This document shows positions 1-9,811 of a stretch of DNA of 64,000 nt, piece by piece. Every line of letters begins with the position of its first letter. Positions within the stretch are counted from its first letter, which is position 1. The DNA comes from Sympetrum striolatum (lineage: Eukaryota > Arthropoda > Insecta > Odonata > Libellulidae). Location: the NCBI GenBank assembly GCA_947579665.1, contig OX388345.1, forward strand, positions 59,511,454 through 59,575,453. The letters are read 5' to 3'. The notes below the pieces were generated by a model. It saw nothing but the letters and a program-made list of their open reading frames with translations. It ran no database searches and had not been told where the DNA came from. The position numbers were made by a program, and so were the translations under genes.

Positions 1-2224
1 TGCTATATGGCCTTTATTCCAGTTGGCAGAGTCAGTGGCGATGGATGGCCATAATCGATTACATCGCCTTGATTAACCCTATGGGAATGCTTTCTACATC
101 GAACATGAAATATACACAAATATATTGGTCCGAGATCATATCTTTGCCCTAGTAAGAAGAGATACTTTGAATATGAAGTACAAAATATAGGGAAAAAATG
201 ATTTCGTTGGAATATGAGAAATCTTTTACACGTTTTAGTTTAACTCGTTGTATTATGAAGCTTTAGGATTACTACGTTAGTTGCAGCCTTGTAAAATGGG
301 TTTTAACATATGCATCGCATTTTGCTTTATTTTTGAATTTCCAGTACATTAAATGTAAAGTCGTTCGTTTCAATACGAAAAAGTCATTTTTCCACAGCAA
401 AGATTTGGCATTGAATTACATTGTATTTACCATCCTCCGTGCCCAATAGTACGTTGATGGTAATTACAGTTTTGACGTATGCACGAAAAATTTATTCTTC
501 GAAATAAGGATGTATGTTAATAATAATAGCAAGTAAATCTCTTTTGAATCTTTTGTCGGGTTTCTTTTTTCATAATGAATCGATAAGCATCATATGTATA
601 TATTTTGATATATTTCTTAAAATATGCATGTTTGTATGATTATGAAAGAAGAATTTTAAGATCGTTATAAAACGTTATATTTTGATGAAAGGAAAAGAAG
701 GAACTGTGAAGGGAAGGTTATTGATAAACAAGATTAGCGTTAACTGATTTTCAATTTTTTTAGAGTAACTATTTTAGTATAAGATGGAGCAGTGGTGAAC
801 TTATATATCTAAATATATACTTATGTATACTTTAAAGGGTATGTAGCATGCTCTTTCTTCCATTGATATCGTACCCTCTTCACCTCATTCGATGAAAATA
901 ATAATTATGTTTTAGGTCTTAATATTCTTTTATTTTAATTATGATAATGATGTGGTGTTTTATAGTAGTGATTCTTTGATTACCTTTTCCAAATTTCCAT
1001 AACTATCTCATCAATTAAGGGTATCTTCTCTCATCTATTATCTGTTATTTTTCCTTGACGTCTGTCCGCCAAAATGAAAGACGCATCCTCTTCAATTTAT
1101 CCCTGGCATTCAAATTTGTTTCTGTTATTGCTCTCCACGAGAGCTATGGCACCAATTGCGTTGCTTCTATCGCAAAATGGAAATTTTATGCCCCCGCACA
1201 TACGGTCTACCTTTAGGTTTAAACCGGAAAGATTAAATTGAAAAGTTTCGTCTGAAAATTGAATCGAAACTTTTGTAGCTTCGGTCGTATACTGCGCTCT
1301 AGCTAAAGTTGTAAGAATGGAAAACACAAATGTGCTGAAGAATACGCTCGGTCGGCCCTTATTTTGGTTCGGCTACTTGTGCGACTTAAAAGTTTACCTA
1401 AGTGAACCTATAATTGAGAGGAAAACGTTAAGGTATAATAAATTGATAGTTTAGAAATTTCCATTCTCGAAGGAGAAAAGAAAATGTGAAGTTTTTATTT
1501 GAAACAACAAGGTGTAGCTAAGATTCTGTAATATTTTGAGTATTCATGAATAAGTACATTTAAAGAATTATTAACACGAGCTTTTCTGTCTCTTAATCAA
1601 TATTCTTATGCTTTTGTAAACAACATGAATTAATGTTACTTGTATTCTTATGACTTTAGTTTTTATCGTATTACAAGTTAATGGAGTTATTCGTATTACA
1701 AGTTTAGGAGTGCTTCAAGTTGACTTGGTTAGAGGAATGTAGTTTTATGTTTAAAGTCTATGTTTTTTATAATTGTTGTGTATTTATTTAAGCAGCTTCT
1801 TCCATATTACAGTAAATTAATTCTTATATCACCTAGCATACAGTACCTTTTCAAACTCACATAATTTATGTTTTGAAAATATAAAATATATCCCAGCGAG
1901 ATTTATGAATTTGTTAATTACATTAAAATACCAATTGTCCTTTAATTTATACTTAATTATCCTTTAATTTAATTTAAAAATAGATCTCATTGAAGATAAA
2001 AATATTCTTATTACATTAGCCGTAAATCCAAAATTACATATAGTGTTTTATAATTTGTTACACAAAGAATGTTTTATTACCTAGATTTATCATTAGCTCC
2101 TTTTTCCTGTTGTGAAAGACAATGTGTTATAAAACTTAAATAGTTATTTTCGGGTTGGGATGTTTATAATCTTGAACCTCTCGTCAAGGTTCTTTCATAA
2201 TATTCTTTATTGATGTGGTGTATT
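1..2224. other. AT-rich unique sequence, no gene seen
   Basis: No frame here resembles a known protein, and none is bounded by convincing splice sites. The few open frames of 60-80 codons are what chance allows in sequence of this composition. I see no tRNA-like A/B boxes and no inverted repeats long enough to mark a transposon. Likely intergenic or intronic. Confidence 0.5.
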
Positions 2225-2233
2225 TATATCCCA

Positions 2234-2368
2234 GTACACGGTTCCCTGTTATTAATTTGGACAGCGCGTTTGCCTTTGGTGAAAGAGACCCCGGTTTCGA
2301 TTCCCGGTGGGAGCCAATTTGCGAAATGACCTAAGCTATCGAAGCACTTTTAATAATACTTCTACTAC
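2234..2368 (+). mobile_element. Short tRNA-derived SINE with 9-bp target duplication
   Basis: The element is flanked by an exact 9-bp direct repeat, TATATCCCA, at 2225-2233 and 2369-2377. The tRNA-like head has a recognisable B box (GGTTTCGATTCCC, about 2293-2305) and a decayed A box. A short body follows, containing TGACCTAAGC and TCGAAGCACTTTTAA, and then a tail of AAT/ACT triplets. The same body is found in inverted orientation near 57.58 kb, so this is a dispersed family. Seen directly: the duplication, the B box and the shared body. Inferred: mobilisation by a partner LINE. Confidence 0.75.
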
Positions 2369-2377
2369 TATATCCCA

Positions 2378-3440
2378 TTATAATAAGTTTCATTTTCATT
2401 TTAAGTTTTCCCCCTGAGAAAACAAAATTAGAATATTTCCTTCCATTTTTGTCGCATTTTAAGAATAACACCTTCATTGATGAAGAACTGAATATCGTAT
2501 AGTTTCATCCGAAGTCAACGGCAGATTTTAACTTTATCAGGAGTAGGGTTAGGAGTAGGATCGCATAATTAGATAATCACATCTCCGGGAAAACAGTCCC
2601 TCGTAAAAACTTAATCGATTCCGGAAATTGGTGGATATTCGGAATTCCCGCAGTGGCTCCGGGGTAAGTGGCTTCGGCGTAGCTAATCTCAACCCGATGA
2701 AAACCAATCCGTCGGGAAAAAATGGTTACGCCCGCGAGTGTTTCTGATATTTTTTCCATCCCTTTCAGCGTCACATCTCTCTCGTAATTGATCGTCTTTA
2801 ATCTTAAATTCAAAGTAGATTTTTTTCACTTTCCCTAATTCGAATTAGTTGCCGCCACCGGTTTTGCCGAGCCAATTCCTGATCCCGTCTCTCGGTAACC
2901 AATCGCGTCCGTTTGAGTGTATAATGATAGTTCTAATTTATTTTCTTAAAAACTATGCAGCACGTAAGCATAGGAATCCTGAAAAAAAGTCAGGTACAGT
3001 ACAATTTTGTACAGAATGATATGTCGCATGTAAGACAATACAAATACAAGTATAGTGATTACATTATGATATCACTTTCGTAAAATTCCTGGATAGAATA
3101 AAGTGCTTTTGATGTCATCCAAGTTGAAATGAAAGACTTAAATCTTTTCAATTCCAGATTTTTCATAATTTCTCGAAGTTTGTTAAAAAGTGTTGTCAAG
3201 ATTGTTTTCATTCCTTGTATTGCGGCCATGTATTTTAGACCGCGATTTAAAGTCGATAAGATTTTTCTTTACATACCCTATTATATACATTTACTGTTAT
3301 TTAAGTGTTTCTATTATGTGTATGCCCTGAACTAAAATATATTTATAATCACAACACATTTCATCCTTAAAATTTTACTTGGTTTTATGGATACATTTAT
3401 TAATCTTACAAGTTATTATTAACGAAGCTGGTTATACCAG
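2378..3440. other. Unique sequence between repeats, no gene seen
   Basis: No recognisable gene or repeat. About 2560-2920 is somewhat richer in G+C than its surroundings, but no open frame there has a convincing start, splice signals or a recognisable motif. Confidence 0.45.
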
Positions 3441-3453
3441 TGAACTCTTTAAT

Positions 3454-3700
3454 CACAAGGAAGAATATACTTGAAAAAAGTCCGACGGGACCGGGAACCG
3501 AACCCGGGTCTCCCGATTGTCGATCAGGTGCTCTGTCCGTTGAGCTATCCCGCCGGAACATTCTCTCATGCTCCTGACCGGCAATCGGGAGACCCGGGTT
3601 CGATTCCCGGTCCCGTCGGACTTTTTTCGAGTATATTCTTCCTTGTGATTTATCCTGGCTGCACGCCGTTTCGTGCGAATTTCCTTTACATTTTTCCTTA
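3454..3700 (-). mobile_element. Foldback tRNA-bearing element with 13-bp target duplication
   Basis: The exact 13-bp repeat TGAACTCTTTAAT at 3441-3453 and 3701-3713 brackets the insertion. Within it, 3451-3530 is the near-perfect reverse complement of about 3571-3650, so a transcript would fold into a long hairpin. The minus strand carries a complete tRNA-like unit at about 3482-3556. Its A box is TAGCTCAACGG, its B box GGTTCGGTTCC, and it ends in T6. The 3' half of the same unit is repeated in the opposite orientation at 3578-3620, also followed by T6. Positions 3651-3700 read on the minus strand match the leader of the related element near 50.1 kb. The putative anticodon loop has C instead of the invariant U33, so this is unlikely to be a functional tRNA. 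Confidence 0.8.
3482..3556 (-). pseudogene. tRNA-like core of foldback element
   Basis: This is a tRNA-shaped sequence with a GGCGGGA/TCCCGTC acceptor stem, an A box and a B box. A seven-base anticodon loop would expose GAC (valine), but the base before the anticodon is C rather than U. It sits inside a transposable element and its 3' half is duplicated in inverted orientation next to it. The likely role is a Pol III promoter module rather than translation. The original tRNA identity is uncertain. Confidence 0.6.
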
Positions 3701-3739
3701 TGAACTCTTTAATATCCAGTACATTATTGACATTTTAGT

Positions 3740-4169
3740 TTTGTAGAATTTTTTTCTTGTGACTGTGTCACCTGCTTACCACTATGTTCTTCACCGTTTA
3801 TATATTAATTTATTTATGTGAATATGTATGTGTATTGTCTTGTTTGCTTTTCATATCTCTCTAAACCTGCTTTTCCTTACTTAATGAATTTACTCGACTG
3901 TCGGTAGTTTTCACAGGTCTTTTACACACCCCCTTTCTTGCGGGTGTTTTCCTGCCACTGTGTATATTTTTACCAAATCTAAAACTTAGATTTTTAATCC
4001 CGCTTTGTAGTTTTCTTCGCTGTACCTAGTTCTAAGCAATCTATTTTAAAAACTTATATGACGAATGGTTAGATGTAAGAAGAGACTTCATAGACCCATT
4101 CTCACCCTAATAAAAGAGACTTTTAGTCTCAATCTCAACCAAATAAAGACGATTATTATTATTATTATT
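3740..4169 (+). mobile_element. LINE 3' end with AATAAA and (ATT)6 tail
   Basis: This stretch ends with a small hairpin (GAGAC 4116-4120 pairing with GTCTC 4126-4130), a poly(A) signal AATAAA at 4142-4147 and six ATT repeats at 4152-4169. That is the usual 3' end of many non-LTR retrotransposons whose tail is a triplet repeat. No reverse-transcriptase motif is visible upstream, so only 3' untranslated sequence is present. The left limit is a guess. Another (ATT)5 run at 4185-4199 separates it from the next LINE fragment. Confidence 0.5.
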
Positions 4170-4201
4170 AAAAGACGTTTTAAAATTATTATTATTATTA
4201 C

Positions 4202-4715
4202 TAGGCTCTGGAAAACATACAAATTACACAGTGATAACAGAGGAGTAAGGGAATGGAACATGTTACCTGTAGAGGCCTTCAAGCTGGTACCTAAATCAAT
4301 TTAAGATTTTAAACTTAGATGGTTTAAGATATTGTAAAAAAATTATTGTAAGAAAGGGGATTTGGATGTGTTATTTTAGATATTGTTAAATATATAATAT
4401 GTAAGTGTGATGATTGAGAAACTTATGAAGTGACATGTGACTTATCTAAGGAAAGATGAAAAAGGTGATTGTATGGGAACAGTAATTATATGTAGAGTAT
4501 ATCTTATGTAAATGTATTAGGTGGAGTAATTTGGGGATGTTTGCTAAATGTAGTCTTGTTTGATGTTAAATCATATCCTAATCATGTTTGTTGATTTATT
4601 GATGTTATTTAGGATTTTTAAATGTAGTAATTTAAGTGTGAAAGGGTAAATTAATAATATTTGGGGCTGCCACCAGACTTTTGTCAAACTGTAGCAAACA
4701 ATAATAATAGTATTA
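4202..4715 (+). pseudogene. LINE C-terminal fragment and 3' UTR
   Basis: Translation from about 4204 gives a short protein piece containing SDNRGVREWNMLPVEAF, then after a stop DFKLRWFKIL. The pattern R-x-V-x-E-W-N-x-L-P followed by an F-K-x-R stretch is typical of the extreme C-terminus of Jockey/CR1-type non-LTR retrotransposon ORF2 proteins. The rest, to an AAT-repeat tail near 4700-4712, fits a 3' untranslated region. Everything upstream, including the reverse transcriptase, is missing, and the frame is interrupted, so it is dead. The clade cannot be assigned from so little. Confidence 0.65.
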
Positions 4716-5540
4716 TATTTAAGCTGACAAACAAAGCGAACATGTACACATGCGAGGCCATCGCTCACTGTGTTCGGTGACAATCCGGGAGAGTCGAAGT
4801 GCAGTTGAGGTCCTCTTTTTCTGAAGGACACGCCTCCCTCTCCGCCATTACTCCCTCCGTCCTAATACCAACCACCGAAACCACCTAGCGCATCCTTCTC
4901 CTCGACGTCCCGCCCGAACTCTTAATTCACACGGCGTCGAGTCGTCCGTATAATTGCGAGCATAAATTAGGGGAGTGGATAAAGAGGGTCCGGGATTGCG
5001 CGGAGTCCAAAAAGGGACGCTCTCTTTCTTGTATGAGAAACGTGCCCCGAGCCAGACTCATGGGGCATGTATTTCAGACGCCGTCTGCCTTTCTTCTCTC
5101 CGGAAGAGAGGAGTCCATTTTCTCCCGGGTATAATTCCCTTTTCTGGATCCGCCACTCCCTCTTATGTGCGCGACTTCTTAGATGCCTTTATCTTTTTTG
5201 GAGGATGATCTCGAGGAGGAACGAGGGAAGGGAATTTGCGCGATGGAACGAGATCTTTCTTTTTCCGCCCATTAAGATACTCGCTGAAATACTCTCGAGT
5301 AATATCTTTCTGTTTCGGGAAAGCGTTGGCGGAGTGTGATGATTGTAACTGGAGGGCGCGATTGTGGCCTATATTACCGGTCTTTTTTTCGATCCGTCTT
5401 TTTCTCCTCAGAGGTAATTGCCGGTCCTCCGTGATTCTAGTTCATTAAGCTAAATGAGCTTCATTCTTTCCCTTATAATCCCGCCGAGGTTTTTATTTTA
5501 TCCGAGCGGCGGTGTGTTCCCCGTGGTAACGATGACGAAT
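4716..5540. other. GC-richer island without recognised gene
   Basis: Base composition rises well above the AT-rich surroundings, with pyrimidine-rich runs. Several frames stay open on both strands simply because stop codons become rare. None shows a family motif or matched splice sites. It could be conserved non-coding sequence or an unannotated UTR. Confidence 0.35.
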
Positions 5541-7324
5541 TAATTAAATGTATTAATTTGTCTGTTTCTCCCCACGTGTATGCATGAGTCGGCTTCCTCT
5601 CGTATCATCCAGGCGTATCTGTTTGGCTCTTCAGAGCTTTGACGACTTAATATAACGTGTGAGAAAATAAATAATTTCCTCGCGAGTGGAAGAAATGTTA
5701 CGCCTATTTATACCCGCGAAAGTTACTGGAGGAATTCCCTTTCGTGTGAAAAGTTAATTAAGGAATGAGAACCTCTCGATTTATAATGAAATGATAAAAA
5801 TGTATTCCGGCAAGGGGCACTTTTATCACGGCTGATATTTACTTGTACTCAGTTGGGTTGTGAATATCTCTTCTTTACCCTTATGCGAAATCTCTTCGTT
5901 AAGATCAAAACAACAGAGGCGTTGTAGTAAAAATGGGCGGAACATATCTGTTCGTTTAAATACAACTGGTGTTTTTTATTTCATGCTTCTTGCACATCGA
6001 GCGACATGCTCCTTGCACTTACTCGCAGGGGATGGTAAAGAAATAGCTCGAAAGAAGTTTTTAAGCAAAGTTCTATAAGTAATCCCTTAAAGTGACATCC
6101 GGAGCGCAATTACCCGTTAAGATACATACGTACACAAAGCTTTGAAGTTATCCTTGCCAGTGATCTGAGCTCGTAGACGGTGACAAATAAGGTCTGTCTC
6201 TCTCATTTTTTGGGTGTTATGTGGCGGTGGAGCCAGTAAGAGCCTCGAAATAATGAAGTCCTTCCGGAATTGCACTCCAGGCGCTTTTCTGTGCATTTTC
6301 TTACCCTATAAAATTCTTCTTCATTTCCTTCATGGCCTCTCCTGTAGTTTCTTTGGCGTCTGCTATCTAAAGTGGATTTTTCCTAAAAATTAAGATTGAA
6401 CTTTACGTAACGCATCCATTTAGTGTCATAAACTGGGTCACCAACCATTGTTTCTATTGTCCATGAGATGAATCATGAAGTTTATGTATTTTTGTGAGAT
6501 TAAGGGATTTTACTTGCTGAGATTAAATGTTGATTTAATTGAAATTATAATTTACAATTAATATAATTGAAGGGACAGATCCACCTCACGAAAACAAATA
6601 TCAGCAACGTGTCTTAATATCGGACTATTTGTTCTTCTCATACTTAATATATTGCATAAATGTTTTCGTAACTTTCTTCAATATAGTAATTCGCGTTGTC
6701 ATCAGAAAAAGTTTTGTGATTTTCAACTGAATTTTGCCTTTTCTGTTTCGAAATGATGCTTTGCTATTTCTAATATTAGGATTCTTAAAAAAACTGCGAA
6801 GATTTATATAAAAACGGCTTGCTTCGCTTTAAAGAGCGCAATTTTATTCAAGTAAATGTAGTAGGTTTTAGCAATCTAAATCAGTGTATCATAAAGGTAT
6901 TTTTCCGAGTTAGAACTTTCATTCATATTGGTTATTTATGTTTACTTAGTTTATTTGAGCATTTTCTGCCAACCCTCTCGCATATTAATGTAATGCAGTC
7001 ATTATTACGTAACCGTAACATTCATTTTTATCATATTATTTGGTGGATGTCAGCGAAGAATTACAATACCTGAATACATGTATAGATGTAGGTGTTTTTA
7101 TAGGCAGATTCGTTCCTATGAGAAGATATGCACTGTCCCTCTATCCAAGTGTACGCATTTGAGAAGAATAACATGGTAGCGAACATGAACTCAAAACTGT
7201 TGCCAACTTTCGAAAGTCGTCGTTCGCATTAACTCTTGCATCTCGTCTCCATCAGCTTACATAACTCAATGCGAATCACCACAAATTATAGAGTAACTGA
7301 TTACGTAAAGGCGTAGCTTTGTTA
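5541..7324. other. Unique sequence, no gene seen
   Basis: Ordinary AT-rich sequence. Open frames of about 70-85 codons near 5860 and 6819 have no recognisable motif and no supporting signals. Confidence 0.45.
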
Positions 7325-7573
7325 TCAAATAATCACAACTCCCCAAATGAAACCGTCTCGGATAGGAATTCCAATATCAATTTTCTCCACGACTTCGTTG
7401 ACGTCTACTTTGGCCGAATCGCAGTAACAAGAGACGAAGTAAGAATCCCCGAATTCGCACACGACTTGAGATGGATCGTTTGATCCAAATTTTATGAGTC
7501 GCACGTAATTTTGGCCAGCCTGCGAGTGCCTTCCCTGTGGACGTAATATTTTTTCGATTCCTTGTCTCGATGC
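7325..7573 (-). other. Open frame of 82 codons without ATG, possible exon
   Basis: On the minus strand a stop-free run of 82 codons ends at TGA (7325-7327). It contains stretches such as FGSNDPSQVVCEFGDSYF, which look protein-like, but it has no ATG. The other two minus frames are also open for 40 codons or more over parts of the same G+C-rich stretch, so openness alone means little. An AG that could act as a splice acceptor precedes the codon run at about 7536, but no partner exon is evident. I do not recognise a family. Confidence 0.15.
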
Positions 7574-9733
7574 TCAGCAGTCTGTGGACGCAACCTCTCG
7601 TAACCTTCCGTTTCAATCTCATTTCATTCTCGCCTGCCAAAGCTCCTGCCAAGTGAGCTGCCATCCATCGAGAGGGGAGGCGAAAAGATAGGTCTCAGAA
7701 ATGGCTAACTAACAGACCCGAAACTCCTTCCTTCTCTTCTTGGCACTGACAGGTCTTACCCACATAAGGCCACTGCCTTCCCTGCGAATTTTTGTTTGCG
7801 ATCAGAAATTTCATTTCGGCGGCTAGTTCAACATCAATCGATGTAGGATCGTGTCTTTTTACGTAGGCCTCGTGAAGCTTGGGGAATTTCATGATGTAGA
7901 TTGCGCGTGTTTTCACCTATATTCAGGACGAAGACCTTCATTTATCTCTCCTGGTATTTTTCTATGAATAATTAATTTGATTGAATAGGCTTTGCTTTTA
8001 GAAGAGTATATGTTTAATTTTATCAACTTTTATTAATTCTTCTTTTGATTTCCATACCTCTCAGCATTATTATTAATATAACTTTCGAGTTACTTAAAAA
8101 TCAGATTATTTATTATGTCGTACACCACAATGTGGGGATAAATTATATTTCAGAAGCTATGTTATCATCAACCGATAAATATTGTTCTAGATTGTTATCA
8201 AATCCATCTTGTACGTTAACTTGTTATTAGTCAAAGTGACTGCGAAATTGTTTGGTACAAACAAAAGCCTGATACTAGTAATCCTCGATTTTCTTTCGTT
8301 AAAAATTTGACTGATAAGAAACATAACATAGATGCTATTTGCAATGTGTTTTGTGCATATCAATTGAAGGCCATTTACCTTTGTTCATGAGTGCAAAAGG
8401 TTATCTTTAAAATCAATATCATTCTAGTATTTCCGTAAGTCACTTAGTTGAGGTTTCACTTGTGGATATAGGCGTTTGAAAACAAAATAGAATTTAACTG
8501 AAATAAAAATATATTTGGTTCTCTTGCTTAGTTTGATAAAGTAGGATTACTATTATACTCTGCAAATTTACGTACATTTCCATCTCCGAAACGCAATGAA
8601 AGCAAACCTGGACAAATGTGTTCAAAGAAATTCTACATTCGTTATCTTTATTTAAAATATCTAATAAATTTATGAATGTTACTTTTTAATGCGATGATGA
8701 TGATGCAGTTTAATCTTTTTTGTTTTCGACTTTGTAAACTATGAAAATGAAATATATAACATGTAATCAACCCTTAACAAAGACATTCTATGTTTCAATT
8801 CATAAATACTAGCAATTGGTTGATTTGCCACTAATTATGTCTCCTTCGTTTGCTAGCTTTAAAATCGTCCTCCTTTTAAACTCCTTTTTCTTTCACTTCT
8901 CCTATTCTTTTAAAAGTACATCTGACATTTTTTCCCACCCTATTCTGTGGATGTGGATTCTAAGGATGGAAGCCGGACATTTTCCTTGAGATTTCCGTTT
9001 AACTTGCTGTGCATGGTTCTGGACACGTAACACATTATTCCAAAGGGTTTATTGAGGGAATGGTTTTTTGCTCGTATGTTGGACTTTGCCCAATTCATCG
9101 ATGCCTTTTGGGGCAAGGACGGAATGAAACCGCTTCTCCGAGGAGACGTGCAAAAACGCACCAACACTCCCTTCTTTCCTTGCTACCTCACATCTTTCCC
9201 ACTCGCTGACAATATCGGCGTCGGTGCCCTCTTTTTGTTCCAAATCTTCCATTTAGAATGTTTTCACCTTTCATCCCTTGTTCGTCCCTTTCTTGAATTT
9301 AGAGCTGTTAACCATGATTTGAAGATGATAATCGTATATCCTACCTGCTTGGCATTTCTAAATAGATTGCACACGCTTATTAAAAACGACAGTGAAATAC
9401 AGCGATATAATTTCACGTTAAACTTGTCATTCGTACTTGACTACATTATTATTATAATAATTGTAATAATTATAATAACAATCAATAATGAACCACTCAA
9501 AAATTATAAAACATTAGCCTAAATGCATATTTGTGCAAAATACTAAATATAATTGACAGCATCATAGAAACTTCAGTATAGTAAAAAAACTGGCTTTAAC
9601 CGCAATTTATAATACTGCTTACATCTATATGACATTGCATACAGTACATATCAGCCATGTGAGCTGAAGATCAGAACCAGCTACTCATTAATTCAGTTAG
9701 CATCCCATTTCCTTCACAATTCAGGGTCAAGAT
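7574..9733. other. Unique sequence, no gene supported
   Basis: The longest frames are the minus-strand run at 7695-7916 and the plus-strand 156-codon frame at 9052-9522. Neither matches a family I know. The latter begins at a non-ATG codon and ends in an AT-repeat stretch translating as poly-isoleucine, so I do not call them genes. Confidence 0.45.
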
Positions 9734-9734
9734 A

Positions 9735-9811
9735 ATGGCCCCTACCGAGAGTCGAAATCGAGACTGTTTTCATCAGAAGCGGACGCTCTACTAAGCTATT
9801 CGGGATCATGA
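9735..9811 (-). mobile_element. tRNA-like SINE head
   Basis: Read on the minus strand, this has an A box (TAGCTTAGTAGAGCG) and a B box (GATTTCGACTC) about 35 bases apart, the arrangement of a tRNA-derived Pol III promoter. A body probably continues to lower coordinates, towards 9640. No target duplication was identified and the 3' limit is unclear. Confidence 0.5.

Noticed and set aside
7377..7664. 95-codon minus-strand frame
   Set aside because: Overlaps other open minus frames in the same stretch. Arg-rich product without motif.
9052..9522. 156-codon plus-strand frame
   Set aside because: Starts at a non-ATG codon, crosses an AT-repeat giving poly-isoleucine, and resembles no family. The opposite strand is also open over part of it.
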